NCBI GenBank assembly: GCA_018902385.1
Contig: JABSSW010000045.1
Coordinates: 62,001-126,000, forward strand
Direction: 5' to 3'
DNA from: Physcia stellaris
Taxonomy: Eukaryota > Ascomycota > Lecanoromycetes > Caliciales > Physciaceae
DNA length: 64,000 nt
The notes below the pieces were generated by a model. The model made no database searches, had not been told where the DNA came from, and saw only the letters and a list, made by a program, of their open reading frames with translations. Shown here one piece after another: positions 37,029 to 48,900 of the stretch; position 1 is the first letter of the stretch; every line of letters starts with the position of its first letter. The position numbers were made by a program, and so were the translations under genes.

Positions 37029-38986
37029 ATGGACAGCTCTATCAATGATGGCCCACCCTCTTCTACCGGAACGAGAACGCCTAATCGCCCTTTGAACAAG
37101 CGAACACATACGAATGGCAATATCTTCAATGGGACAGATCGAGCGGGATCGGAGCCTATTGATCCAACGGCTCTGAGCAAGGCATTAAAGGACTTTGAAG
37201 ATGCACGTAGGTCGCGGGACCGCACCCCAGGAGCTAGCCCGAGTCGCAAGAGACAACGAATATATGGTGATAGGTCAGTTGATGACATTGAGTAACGAAG
37301 GTGCACTGACGGGATGAGGGGTGATCCCCACCTCAACATCGAGCGCGAGATGGGGACCCTCCAGGAGCAGCAGCATCTTCGTTCAACGAATTGGCGAAAG
37401 AGTTGGCTGACAACTGTGCGTAGGTTCATACCCAATAGGGAAGGCCAAGATTATCAGGCCAGCTTCAGTCTGCTACATGATGATGCTTCACCTGCAACAC
37501 CTTCAAAAGCGAAGAGGCGGACTCCTCATAGCGAGCTTCACTTTCAGAGAAGTGAGTACCGAAATCCAATGTTTCGCCTCACAGAGAGACAAGCTAATAA
37601 AGCACAGCCGAGGAAGCAAACCGAACATTTTCCAGAGTTTTGAGGACGGAAATTTTTGATACCACAATCCCGCAGGCTACTCCACCTACATTATCCCCTG
37701 ATACCACGTTACCTTCGTCTACGCATTCTACTACCATCAACGATCCCTCAAGAGCGAGAACTCCTCCAGTAAATAGTTCCTCGGCATCATTGCCTCCGGC
37801 AAGTATAACGCCATCTACGCCCCATAAGAACCTCTTCACATATATGTCTCCACGGCATCATATAAACGCATCAGGACAGCCTACCCCTTCGAGAACGCCG
37901 CAGAGCCGCAACGGTATCAATCTTAACCCACGGTCCGACTTGTACAGTCTTTCTCCGGTACGATTCGACAGCCAGAGGTTGCTATTGAGCCCTCGGAAAA
38001 ACGTACGGAATGTAAGCAAGGTTCCATTCAAAGTACTCGATGCCCCAGACCTCGCCGATGATTTCTACCTCAACCTGGTCGATTGGGGCAGTAGCAATAT
38101 CTTAGGTGTGGGACTGGGATCGTGCGTTTATATGTGGAATTCAACAACAGGCAGAGTCACCAAATTATGCGACTTACAAGATGATATCGTGACATCGGTG
38201 TCCTGGATACAACGGGGTTCTCACGTTTCGATTGGGACCAACAAAGGCCTAGTGCAGATATGGGATGCCGAACGTTGCCGACGTCTACGGACAATGACGG
38301 GGCATACAGCTCGTGTGGGAGCGCTTGCTTGGAATGATCATATTCTGACTTCCGGTTCCCGGGACCGTTTGATATATCACAGGGATGTACGACAGCCAGA
38401 CCAGTTCCTTCGTAAATTGGCAGGCCACAAACAGGAAGTCTGCGGGCTTCGTTGGAACACGGAAGACGGGCAACTTGCCTCCGGGGGAAATGATAACAAA
38501 CTTATGGTATGGGATAAGTTATCGGAGACCCCACTCTGGAAATTGGGCGACCACACAGCAGCGGTCAAGGCCATCGCATGGTCGCCGCACCAGCACTCCC
38601 TCCTCGCCTCTGGTGGCGGTACGGCCGATCGGAGAATCAAATTCTGGAATACGGCTACAGGCTCGTGTATCCAGGAAATCGACACCGGTAGTCAAGTCTG
38701 CAACCTGGCTTGGTCCAAGAACAGCAACGAGATCGTCAGCACCCACGGCTATAGCCAAAACCAGATTGTGGTGTGGAAGTACCCCAGTATGACCCAAGTC
38801 GCAAGTCTTACGGGTCACACCTACAGGGTCCTCTATCTGGCAATGAGCCCCGACGGCCAAACGGTCGTCACAGGCGCGGGTGACGAAACACTAAGATTTT
38901 GGAAGTGTTTCAACAAGCGAGAACGTGATGGCGTAGGCGGAGATGGGGCGGGCTCCAGGATGGAGCAATGGGGAGTAATTCGGTGA
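37029..38986 (+). CDS. cdh1: APC/C activator Cdh1/Fzr (WD40 protein)
   Basis: Binds the anaphase-promoting complex and recruits D-box and KEN-box substrates from late mitosis through G1. 583 residues: exons 37029-37273, 37424-37551 and 37608-38986. The first junction builds the C-box DRFIPNR exactly, which is strong support for the model. The last two residues are Ile-Arg, the IR tail that docks on Cdc27. Between them is a Ser/Pro/Thr-rich linker with many SP/TP CDK sites, then KVLDAPDLADDFYLNLVDWG and seven WD40 blades (for example VSIGTNKGLVQIWDAE, HILTSGSRDRLIYHRDVR, QLASGGNDNKLMVWD). The VLDAPDL..DFY spacing and C-box flank favour Cdh1 over Cdc20. Confidence 0.94.
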
Positions 38987-39348
38987 TCATCGAGGAAGGT
39001 CGATCCAAAAAGGAACGGCGCCAGGGTTATGGCATTGTTGTTGATCTGGACAGCTAGGCTGGTCTTATACCAAGTTTGGATGCGAGACAGCTCTTAATGT
39101 CAGGCTACGAGGGCTTATATACGACGGGCTACAGCCTTCTCGCGACTTATCAGATCGAGAAGTGTCTTAATTTGAGCATTTACGTTACCGCATTTCTAGG
39201 TCTAGCGGAATTGTTAGGGCGGCCAAGTCGCGTGGAGCTTCATCGTGCTCACTTGCTTCAAGGCGTGTTGTTGTAAAAGAATAAACCATTCCCAAGTACG
39301 AAGACCAAGACAGCGTCTCTAGCATTCCCAACCACTCGATTGCTCATT
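38987..39348. other. Intergenic between convergent Cdh1 and Pdx1 genes
   Basis: About 360 bp holding both 3' ends; no gene or repeat recognised. Confidence 0.5.
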
Positions 39349-40924
39349 CTAAACTATAAGACGACCAGGCTCAACTTGCAAGATTGTCTTTACTCTTTCA
39401 AGGAACACCTTTGCCCTCTTTTCTTCACCTTTGGGTACGTTGATACTGAGTAAATTGGTTGACCCTCCAGGAGCCGATGCTGCCATGATGCTTGATGGTG
39501 GTTTTGGAAACGGTCTTCTTGTTGTCGCTGAAGGCTGACCCGTCAAAATGTCAATGATGTCGAGCTGGGTGGATTTCGGTCGCGGCCGCCGCGATGTTAT
39601 ACGGGTTGGCGGGAGTGCTGTTATTTCAGGTGTGAAGCTACCCCTAGATGTCTTCGAACCCACTGTTTTGATGCCGAGCACCATATCGAAAAGCTCATCT
39701 GCTGTGATTTCAGATGACGACGAACGGGGCAAGTCATCGTTGGCTACTTCTGTGGCACGCGCTATGAAGGTAGAGAGAGGCAAAGTGATGCCAAGATTTG
39801 ACTGTACGCGCCTCTGAACCTCGAGCACAGATGACATCGAAACGGTCACTGCGATCTCTGTATCTTGTTCCACTTCGCCAGCAGGAGGGACTCCTGATGG
39901 ACCGGTAGTTGCAGGGGGAGGAGCTTCTTTTGGTGGAGCAATCTTGATGCTACTCAAATCCAGATGGCCGAGCCTCGATATTCGGTTTGATTGATCAGAG
40001 GAGTATGATTTTGAGATTGTACCAAGATATGCCAGCACGTCGCCCTTCAACAGACGACCTTTGGGACCACTCGCCGGTATTTTGTCGGCGTCAGAGACGG
40101 GTAGGCCATTCTGGTGGAGAAGTTGAGTGATTGATGGATAGAGGGGATACATCTGCTTTAAGGGTCTCTCTGAGGATTCCGAGGGTGATTCAGAGGAAGA
40201 AACCGGGGGCTGACTGCCCTCTGGTCTGCTTGAGAAAGGCACATCTTCAGCTTTGGATGAAGGGGGAGCTTCGGCTTGAGACTCTGAGGACCTTTCCCTG
40301 TCGATTCCGGACTTGGTCTCGTCTTGTGGAGAAGAAGGCACTGAGGCTGGAGCAGTATGGTCGGCTGGGAGGGACAGTGTACTTAGGTCGTCATCAGACT
40401 CAGCAACCACAGCTATTCGCGTGCCGACTTTGACAGCTTTCGAGCCATCGGGCTGCTGTGAAGAGCAACTGACTCAGCCCAAGCGTTGCGCCGTACAGTG
40501 GTAAGATATACAGACCATTATTTTTGCCATTATGCCATCATCCTGCGCTTCGACGTCCATTTGTGCCTTATCTGTCTCGATTTCGAGCAGCACATCGCCA
40601 GTTGAGAAGGCATCGCCTGACAACCAGAACGATTAGCGGTGGTGATGGAATATTATCAGTATCGGCACTTTTCACCTTCTTTGACCTTCCAGCTTGCAAT
40701 GTTACCCTCGGTCATAGTTGGCGACATAGCGGGCATCGTAAAGTTCTGGGCTGCTAAAGCGCTTTGCCGGGTCTTGAAGCCTACTCGATGGTTAATTGAG
40801 CCTTCGAGGGTGGCAGTTCGGTAAGTGCCGGCTCGTCGAGCTTACCCCTAGCAGCTCCATTATAGCGCAACGGTCGGCTTGCAAGCCTTACAAACTCTCG
40901 CGATGCTGTCACAAAAGATGCCAT
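39349..40924 (-). CDS. pdx1: Pyruvate dehydrogenase complex protein X (E3-binding protein)
   Basis: Mitochondrial structural subunit that tethers dihydrolipoamide dehydrogenase to the E2 core. 463 residues; exons 40846-40924, 40676-40780, 40516-40616 and 39349-40455. The first 26 residues ([20 protein letters not shown]) are Arg/Ser-rich without acids apart from one Glu: a mitochondrial presequence. The lipoyl domain follows ([39 protein letters not shown] with lipoyl Lys near residue 78). After a Pro/Ser-rich linker comes the E3-binding domain ([13 protein letters not shown] through [16 protein letters not shown]). The C-terminal part is short and has no E2 catalytic HxxxD motif, which distinguishes protein X from the E2 acetyltransferase. 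Confidence 0.92.
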
Positions 40925-42091
40925 TGAGTGAAGGCTAAGCTTGTGCAGCGTAGAGCTGATGGGATCATGCGTGATGGAGCCGAACTAAAGTATCTCGTTG
41001 AGCTGCCCGAAGACGGAGAAACTTTGGTTTTGCTTAGTAAGCGGCTTGAGACCCTTACCCTGAGCACCCTTCCGCTATTAAACTCTTCCTATAATAAAAT
41101 ATCCTGTAAATTCGCTTCGCGCGGGTGATCGACCGGGAAGAATTTGGGCCAATCCTGACTCCGTATTCGTTAAATCCGATAAATCCAACCAATACATAAT
41201 TCACGTTCCCAAAAAGGAAAACGGCTATACCCCATTCTATCAACCACCAAAGTTCTTCAGCCCGTGCAGTTGCTGCATTGCATGCACCGCAATCAACAAC
41301 CACGTATCATTCTCACTTATTTACCTAGAATTGTAGAGCAGAAAGAGCGCAGTTCAAAGCTGCAAAAATAACGAAAATCGGTTCATTATCGCAATAGTTC
41401 TGAGGCTTTCAAGACTTCGCCGCTGCCAAATCTGTGCCAGATCGCCAGCTGAGGTGTCTGCGGAAAAGTTCCGTTCAACTCTTCGTTGCCTGTACAGTTG
41501 CTTCGCATCTTGCACCTCCACCAACAACCACATATGATTTTCACTTAACTACTCAGAATTGTAGAGCTAAGTGAGCGCATTCCAACGCTTCAAAAATCAT
41601 TGAAATCGGTTCGTTATCGCAATAGTTCTGAAGCTTTCAAGATTACACCGCCGAGCGCTCCGCTTTCTGAAAACCCAATTCTCCCAAGTGTTTGCAGCGT
41701 TTCGATGCGATTTCGATCATAACTCAATGCGCACTCGATCGATTTTCGATATTATTGATTATTTGAATAGAGCTCATTTCGAGCTTCAAAACAAGCCTTC
41801 GTTTGTATGTTTTACTTGCTGGGTGCAAATGCTATTAAGGTGCGAAATCGCTGGGATCGCAGAGCAATTGCGGGATATCGATCTTCGCAATCTTATCAGA
41901 TTCAAACCTAACCCTGAAGCTCTGCACGGAATTTTTTTGAAAAAATTCACGGGCAAACTTGTGCTTACTTAAAAACCCTCGCTCGACCTCATTTTATCTT
42001 ACTCGTACCTTTTACCACCTTTGCAGTATCTACTATCTTTGTCAATCTCTGTTTTCCCCGAGCAGAGAAGGCTACTTATCATCACTGTAGT
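40925..42091. other. Intergenic with a tandem duplication
   Basis: No gene supported; the 94-codon frame at 41688-41972 has no recognisable motif. The stretch contains the duplicated segment listed at 41263-41650. The last 100 bp are pyrimidine-rich (promoter/leader of the next gene). Confidence 0.45.
41263..41650. repeat. Diverged tandem repeat, about 160 bp copies, period about 228 bp
   Basis: Copy A (about 41263-41420) and copy B (about 41492-41650) share GCAGTTGCT-type starts, CAACAACCACRTAT, CAGAATTGTAGAGC (CTAGAATTGTAGAGC in A), and then TTATCGCAATAGTTCTGA with GCTTTCAAGA. Many point differences separate them, so the duplication is old or has been mutated. Confidence 0.65.
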
Positions 42092-43326
42092 ATGGCATGT
42101 GTGAGGGTAGCGTTACGCCTGCGGCTGGAATCTTTGAGCCGGCAACAAAGTATTTGGTACTTGAATGCTTGTGGTTCAAGATGGCTGCTCCGTTCGTCGA
42201 CACAAGGTCGGTCGAATCCTTCCATTCGCAGCTTTGTCGTCAAGCTATCGAAGCCCAAATTGGACTCGAAAACTCGGCAGAGTCAGGGTCCGCAACCGTC
42301 TTCATTACCTGTGAACGCAAATCGATCGCCGATTCCCACAAGATATGAGTCGTTCGCACAAAGTCTTGCAAGCCGATCATCTTCGACGTTATTATATCAA
42401 GCCCCGTCATTTGCGTCCCTCAATCTATTCTGCTACCTAATGGCAGGGTTTTGCTTCGCCTATGGAGCAATCAACCTGCGAAAGTAAGGCTCTCATCTGG
42501 GCACACGTCCAGATTTGCGATCAATCGATAGCTGCAAAGTGCCCACGTACCAGCGAAGTATAGCTGACCCTAGATTGTGCGCAGTCATTATTTCTACCCG
42601 CCTCCAGACCTGCCGTTAATGTAAGTGTTCTAAAAATTAACTCTCGTGCCAATCGTCGGAATTTGCACACTTTCACTACGAGCTTTTGCGGTTGCCCTTT
42701 TCTTGAAGACACCCATGCAATTCACTCCAGCGTTCTGAGACAAACAGGTATTAATCACGTTCCTCAGAGTATCTCGAGCCTTCTTAGGTATATGTTTGTT
42801 CATGTGTGCAGGGGGCACTTTTTTCTTACTTAGAGTAGGTGTTCCGCGGTCACACAGCCAGTCTTTACCGATACTGACTTTCGCATAATAGCCCAGTCGA
42901 ATCATCCTCACAGTAACGGCCGTACGGTCGTACAACTCGGCCGGGGTGCCCGTGCTCAATCTCCGCTTCGAAAGAACCCCAATTTTACCGTTTCTAAGGC
43001 GGAAGGTCTTAGAGGTTCCTGCAAGTGATGTATCCCTTTCGCGTAAAATATACAAGTCAGGGGCAGCATTGACCGATAGGCTCAATGTCGAGCAACGCCA
43101 TCGTCGAGAAAAGATGAAAAAGCTAGATCAGACCAGAGTTCTTACCAGGCCTTTTAGACACATGTTCTCTGTGCTACGGACGCCCATACAGCACCTGCAG
43201 CAGTCTTTAAGCACGGAAAGGTTCATACATGCTAAAGTAGCAGGCGTGAATGGTACCATGAAGCTTGATCCACTAGGTTGGGCACATGACGAGGGGAGGA
43301 CTCTCGACAGACTAATTAGACCTTGA
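42092..43326 (+). CDS. Conserved fungal two-helix membrane protein, probably mitochondrial
   Basis: 309 residues from exons 42092-42483, 42585-42620, 42768-42834 and 42892-43326. The Arg/Ser-rich, acid-poor N-terminus suggests a mitochondrial presequence. Then come the family segment YESFAQSLASRSSSTLLYQAPS, a first membrane helix FCYLMAGFCFAYGAIN, a short PPPDLP loop, a second helix FLGICLFMCAGGTFFLL, PSRIILTVTAV, and a soluble part with RTPILPFLRRKVLEVP and a C-terminal WAHDEGRTLDRLI. I recognise this as a Pezizomycotina family of unknown function; relation to animal TMEM proteins is possible but not established. Exons 2 (36 nt) and 3 (67 nt) are short. An antisense open frame (42630-43085) is a shadow. 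Confidence 0.75.
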
Positions 43327-44229
43327 CTACTACGCCAAACCTCCAATTTCCATGATGAGAACTTCTACCGCGTCCATCGTCTCGTCACCCCAGTATAATC
43401 GTCTATTTTTCAAGCGTTCAGACTATTCTACGAATGCCTTCACTAGATTGCCTGTAGTGCGATCCGTCCTCGCCGCAGCTCGTCAGCATGACGACTACCC
43501 GACTTTGGGATAAATTGAGATCAAAGAGACTCGTACATCACAACATTTTGTCTCAGTCGAACACGCTCTGCCACTGATCAATTTTACTCCCCTAACGTAG
43601 GGACTATGAGCGACCATTTATTAGCCCAAAAGTGTAGTCTAGCAGGCCCTGCAATAGGGTGGAGAGCAAAAAAATCTCGTTACAGTAGCGGAGCACTACC
43701 TTGGAGTAAAGAATGGCTGTGCGTCGGACGGTACCCTAACCTACTTATGAAGAGAAGCGAAAGCCTCTGCAACCACGTTTATTAAGAAAAAGCTTGCTGC
43801 TGGCAAAACGGGACGGCATCGATGGATAGAAACCGGCTGCGTGAGAAATGGATTGCCTGGATCAGAATGCACACAAAACAGCCGAGTATTGAATCGTGCC
43901 ACGGCACTGAGTGATAGTATCTAAGCGCAGACAATGGACGGCCAAGACCCGGATGTGCATGATCTCGCAAGGGACGATTGCCGCAAGCGAGCTCTATCCT
44001 CTGTCGGTCGCAAGCCACGAATTGTACATAACTACTTGTAACGGGTATCATGGCCAATTCGAAGTCATCTCTCGGAAATATTCCATAAAACCTCTATAAC
44101 ATACTCCATCCTTCACGGTCAGTAGTTTTTGGAGGGATGACTGTCTGTCACCCTGCTCGCCACATTCACGAAATTCCTGGTCTTCTTCATCCTTGCTGGT
44201 TATCTGCTGCGTTTCGTTGTTGTTGTTGT

Positions 44230-44886
44230 TCAATTGGGCCATGGTCGTCCCTCTCCGATAGCACCAGCGTTAGTTCGAGAGGTTCTATCTTCTACTGAAC
44301 CTTTTAACAGTTCCTGCATCCTAACGCTTATACCTTCACGGAATATGTCGAGATGCTCTAATCGTTGAGAGAAACCACCACTGACCGAATTGGAGGGTCG
44401 CTGTTGTCCCAGATGTGCTATAGCAGTCGATGTCTTTGCTACTGACTCCTTTGCTGGATTCGTAGCTTGATTTGGCTGGGGTCGCCTGACTGAGCTTCCC
44501 TGGTTCTGCGCTACCGAAACGGTAGCGGGCCTGGGAGGATCAAGGTACTGGGTACTTATGTTTGCAAGAGGATCTGGCGCTCCATACGAGTGAGCAATAG
44601 ATGCACCTACCGGGGCTTGGGTTGCAGTACCTTCTTGATTTGTAGGAGCTTGAGCTGGCGCCATGTTCACTTGGCGTTGGGAGGCAAATTGTCTAGTTAT
44701 TTGCACCGTCGGTGGCCAAGGCTTCGGATAAGTCCTTTCTATACTCTTCACTGAGCATTTGTACTGCTCGTACATGTTCTGGTAGTCCAGGTCATCCAGG
44801 TTACCAATTTCGTTACAAAAATCTTGAAAGCCGTTCAATCCACGCCGAACAGATATACAGGGAGGGCAGGAGTAGCTCGAGGCCAT
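44230..44886 (-). CDS. Hypothetical protein (unrecognised)
   Basis: A 218-codon frame with a true ATG. Residues about 1-60 look folded (Cys, Asp, Tyr, Trp-containing), while residues about 70-180 are Gln/Pro/Ala/Thr-rich and probably disordered. No domain or signal peptide recognised. A second frame (44048-44242) beginning MAQLNNNNN overlaps its end in another frame and could be a further exon. It may be part of a larger spliced gene together with 45028-45384. Confidence 0.35.
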   Translation of the reverse strand: MASSYSCPPCISVRRGLNGFQDFCNEIGNLDDLDYQNMYEQYKCSVKSIERTYPKPWPPTVQITRQFASQRQVNMAPAQAPTNQEGTATQAPVGASIAHSYGAPDPLANISTQYLDPPRPATVSVAQNQGSSVRRPQPNQATNPAKESVAKTSTAIAHLGQQRPSNSVSGGFSQRLEHLDIFREGISVRMQELLKGSVEDRTSRTNAGAIGEGRPWPN

Positions 44887-45027
44887 GCTTCGAGCTATTG
44901 TATGGTTTGAGGTTGTGAAACCCTGGAAACAAGCTGGGTGCGAAGGCAGTTACGTATGAAGAACGGTCCTCAAGATATGTCGAGATTTGGCGTCTCCAAG
45001 AGCGGTGTCTCAAATCGAGTTGAGTAT

Positions 45028-45384
45028 TTAAGCATGAGATTTTCGTAAGAATGTTGAGTCATAGTCAACATATTCAGCCAGAGCGCAATATTCATGCAGC
45101 TCTCGGTTGGTCCCGGAAAGGTGTTCTGGAGTTACTGTATTCAACAAAGCCATCGCTAAACTTCGGACGACAAATGGTCCCATTCCCTGGGATGTTGTAT
45201 GATTCAAGGGAACGCCAGGCCGTGTTCGTCCCTGGTTGCCCGAACGTGGGATAAGAGGCATCTTGACGAGCCCTCCTAGATAGCTCTGTTCTTCAATGCA
45301 AGAGCGAACATTTATCAAAGCAGACAGCTTCATGTCAATGGGCTCGAACATTTCGATATAGGGTGGATGATGATAGCATCCCAT
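45028..45384 (-). CDS. Hypothetical protein fragment (unrecognised)
   Basis: A 118-codon frame with a true ATG and balanced composition (contains Pro, Gly, Trp-free). It lies on the same strand upstream of the 44230-44886 frame, so both could be exons of one lineage-specific gene. No motif recognised. Confidence 0.3.
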   Translation of the reverse strand: MGCYHHPPYIEMFEPIDMKLSALINVRSCIEEQSYLGGLVKMPLIPRSGNQGRTRPGVPLNHTTSQGMGPFVVRSLAMALLNTVTPEHLSGTNRELHEYCALAEYVDYDSTFLRKSHA

Positions 45385-45962
45385 GGCCTAGCCTGGACTA
45401 ACCTGGCGTACAATGTGATGGAGAAAACAGGCCGAGTCGGGAACAGAGTTTGGTCCAATGCCATTGGTTGTCGTATTTGGTGGGTATCATTCAACACTTT
45501 CCCACTTTGTGATCTTGACCGTCGCTTGCGGGATGAGGCGATATCATCGTTTCTGTCCGGTGATCAAAGTATGAACCATGACAATCATTTGTAGTTCAGC
45601 GAAGTCACTGGTGTTGGGACGTATTTTGTTCGACGCCCGCTCTTGTTGCTAAGCTGAGGCGAAACATTGTTTTTGTTCAAGGACGACGTTAGAGTTGCTG
45701 TCTCCAAGGATAGTTGAGGCACAAATATCAGTGCAAACAAAGGGCAATCCGAGGCGCCGAAACCTACCAATGTTTCTCTTAATGACAAAATCGTCTACTT
45801 TTACACCACGCATTATGAGACTGAAAGGGAGGGATTGAGCATTCCTAGCTAATATTATTTCCATGTAGTATGCAGTGTCATTCATACAGCAACGTAAGTT
45901 AAATAATAAGCATGAGCCGCTTCGGTCGGTATCATTCAATATCCTACAACCCATGGCATTGT

Positions 45963-48900
45963 TTACTGATATTTACGGAGCTGTCAAAAGGTCAGCAACA
46001 ACTTATTATAAAAATTCATGGATGAGGGAATTCTCACATCCAGCGTCAACGCCTTACTGCTATTGGCAGTCTGATCCCTATAGATACCGACCAACGCCTC
46101 ACTGCTCTGGAAAAGACCAGTCTTCAAACTGATGACGATGAATTGCATGCCCGGGCCGGCATGCTCACGGATATAATTCGAGATCTTCGCGACGTTGGCG
46201 TTATCAAGTGCGGCGTCTACTTCGTCGAGCACAAAGAATGGAGACGGCTGGTAACTATGAACGGCAAAAAGAAGGGCGAGCGCGGCCATGGTTTTTTCGC
46301 CGCCTGAGAGGTGATCCATGTCGCGGAAGCGCTTTAGTGGAGGCATTGCATGGTATTTAATGCCGGAGAGGTAGGGCTCATCGGTATCTTCAATATCGAG
46401 GTACCTATATCAATTATTCATTAGTCTGAACACACCTTTATTACGGGTTCGGCGGTAAAGCTTACGCTTGTCCGCCCATCGGCAGTCTCTCCTCCCTAGT
46501 AAGATCGCGATATATTGGTCCAATCTGCTCGGAAATGTGCGAGAATGCTTTATTGAACAACTCATTCCGCTTGGTCTTCACTTCTGCAAACTGCTCTTTG
46601 GTGTTTTTGGCCCGCTTCCGAGCATTTTCGTACTCATCATCGACTTTCTGGAGGCGATCTTTGACTGACTCAAAACGTTCAGTAGCACGCATGTTAGGCG
46701 TCAAGCTTTCGAGCTCAGCAGTGAGCGCTTTGATGCTGTCTTCAAGGGTTTTCTCTACTTTGGGGTCGTCATTCTAGTAAGCGTCAGCATACCAAACTCG
46801 TGCAATATTCGGCATATGTACGAACCTCTCTTAGGTCTTCATCAAGATCGTCAAAGTCAACCTCTATACCGTAATCTTGAATATCAGAGGTCTGAAAGGC
46901 GGTAGTATCGGGATCCTCATCGACATCCATCGCGTCCGGGTCGGCTTGCAACATATCAATAGGAAGCTGATCGAGTCCCCTGGATTCTTCCTCCAAAGGG
47001 AGATTGATGTTCTCGAGCTTGCAGCGTCTCAAGAGGGTATACTTGTTTGCAGCACTCAGTTGCCGCTCAGATTCGAGGCTTTGAATCGTCTTAAGCGTAC
47101 CCTCGACGTTCTTGCTTCGTTTTTGGACTTCACGTCGCTGATCGGCAACCTTGTCGCCTTTCTTGGCATGTTTGGCTTTCAATTCTTCGAGCTGCTCCGT
47201 CAATTGCTCCAGTTCGGCGCTCAAGACGTCAAGCTCGTTTTGCGTGGATTCCTTCTCTGCATCTAGCTCCGTAATGAGGGCTTCATCCTGCTTGGCTTTA
47301 TCTTCAAGAGCCTTGACACGGTTCTTGACCTCCTGCAATTGCTGTTGCTCATAAACGATTCTGCTTTCTAGGCGACTCTTCTGGGTGCTGAATTCTAATT
47401 TCTTCTGCGCGCCTTCCTGTTGCAGAGAGCCTTGCTGAGCCTCGTAAACTCGGATGTCGGCATACCCAAGACGCTGGCAGAACTCCTTAAAGACATCATC
47501 TTCAACTTCGCTGACAACATCTGTGTGCTCTTGTAAACTGCTCTTAAGGCTCTGCAAGTCGCGTTGCTTCTCATCATATTTAGGCTCGGCTCCAGCCAGC
47601 TCCTGCTCTACATGCTTGAGCTCCTTTTGCTTACTACTCTCGTTCCGCTCGTGCGCTCTGATTTCGTCTTTGAGGTACTTGAGATTCTGCTCCAGGCCTG
47701 AGAGTTCGCCCTGTAGTATTTCCTCATCCGAATTTCCTCGACGTGGCTCAGGAAGAGCGGACAGTTCAGATAGGAGTTTATCTTTTAATTTCCGAAGATT
47801 CTCAACCTCTGTATCCTCCCAGCGCCTAGTGTCCTGTTTACTTCCCTGGCCGCCTGTCATGTTGCCGCCCTTGTGAATTATGGAACCATCCAAGGTGACT
47901 GCCTTCACATCATTCTTCTTCTCCCAGCAGATGTGTTTTGCTACTGTCAAATCATCGCAGACAATGGCGTTGCTGCAAATATACGATACAGCACGTTCAA
48001 GTGAGCGATCATAGCTAATAGTGTCGACTGCCATCCTACTGCCTCGATGATTGCCCTTCAGACTTAGATTCGGAGATGTGAATTGGATTGTATCAAGCGG
48101 GATGAATGTTGCCTGGCCTCGGCGTTGTTCTCGCAAGTATTGGATGCAATCAATAGCGGTCTTCTCATTTTCCACGATGACGGCGTCGAAGTTGCGACCC
48201 AGGATGGTGCTCACCGCTGTCGCATACCTCTTTTCGACCGGCTTACAAAGCTCGCTAACGCGACCTTTAACGCCCGGGAACATACGTTTTATATCGGCTA
48301 CGGTAGCGCGGAGACGGACTTCTTTCTCGTTCTGCTTCCTGCCATCTTCGGCCTCGAGAAGTTTAGTCAAAACTTCTTGCAGTTTCTCGTCCTTTTCAGT
48401 CCTGATCTGAGCGGATCTGAGGCGTTCAGAGTTCCGTTCGTTCAGGACTTTTTTCTTCTCTGTGATGTCTTTTGAAGTTTGCTCTGCTTGGTTCTTGAGC
48501 CCAACCCTGCGTTCGCGAATGTCGTCAAGTTCGCCCTCAAGCTTCTCAATCTGCCACTGCGCCGAGTCGACCTTTGATCTCAGGCTGTTGACGGTCTCTT
48601 CATCCCCTTTCTGTTGGCGAGTCAGATTATCGACTTTGGTCTGGTCGGCAGACGTTCTCTTGTTTACGTCCTCCCGGAGTCGATTGTACTCTTGAATGTC
48701 CGCCTCACTTAATTCACGGCCTTCCTGTTCTGCCAGTTTCCGGAAGTCGCTCTCCCACTGCGCCTGTGCCTTTTCAACCACTTTGAGGTCCTTAGTGGAT
48801 TGCTTGACGCTGCTCGAGTGATTGTCCCTCTCTTTAGCAATTTCTGCGATACGGGCATTGCATCTCTTCAAGTTCTTGTTCGTAATACCGATCTTCTCAT

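Larger units (their letters stand above)
43327..45962. other. Gene-poor stretch, low-confidence frames only
   Basis: About 2.6 kb. Two minus-strand frames with ATG starts (44230-44886 and 45028-45384) are listed below. Nothing else is supported, and no repeat or transposon signature was seen. Confidence 0.4.

Noticed and set aside
42630-43085. 151-codon minus-strand frame
   Set aside because: It is antisense to the spliced mitochondrial membrane protein gene, whose four exons restore family sequence; the frame has no family signature.
19254-45980. S-phase gene cluster as an operon-like unit
   Set aside because: dUTPase, PCNA, Yta7, Cdh1 and SMC1 are separated by unrelated genes on both strands; the grouping may be chance.
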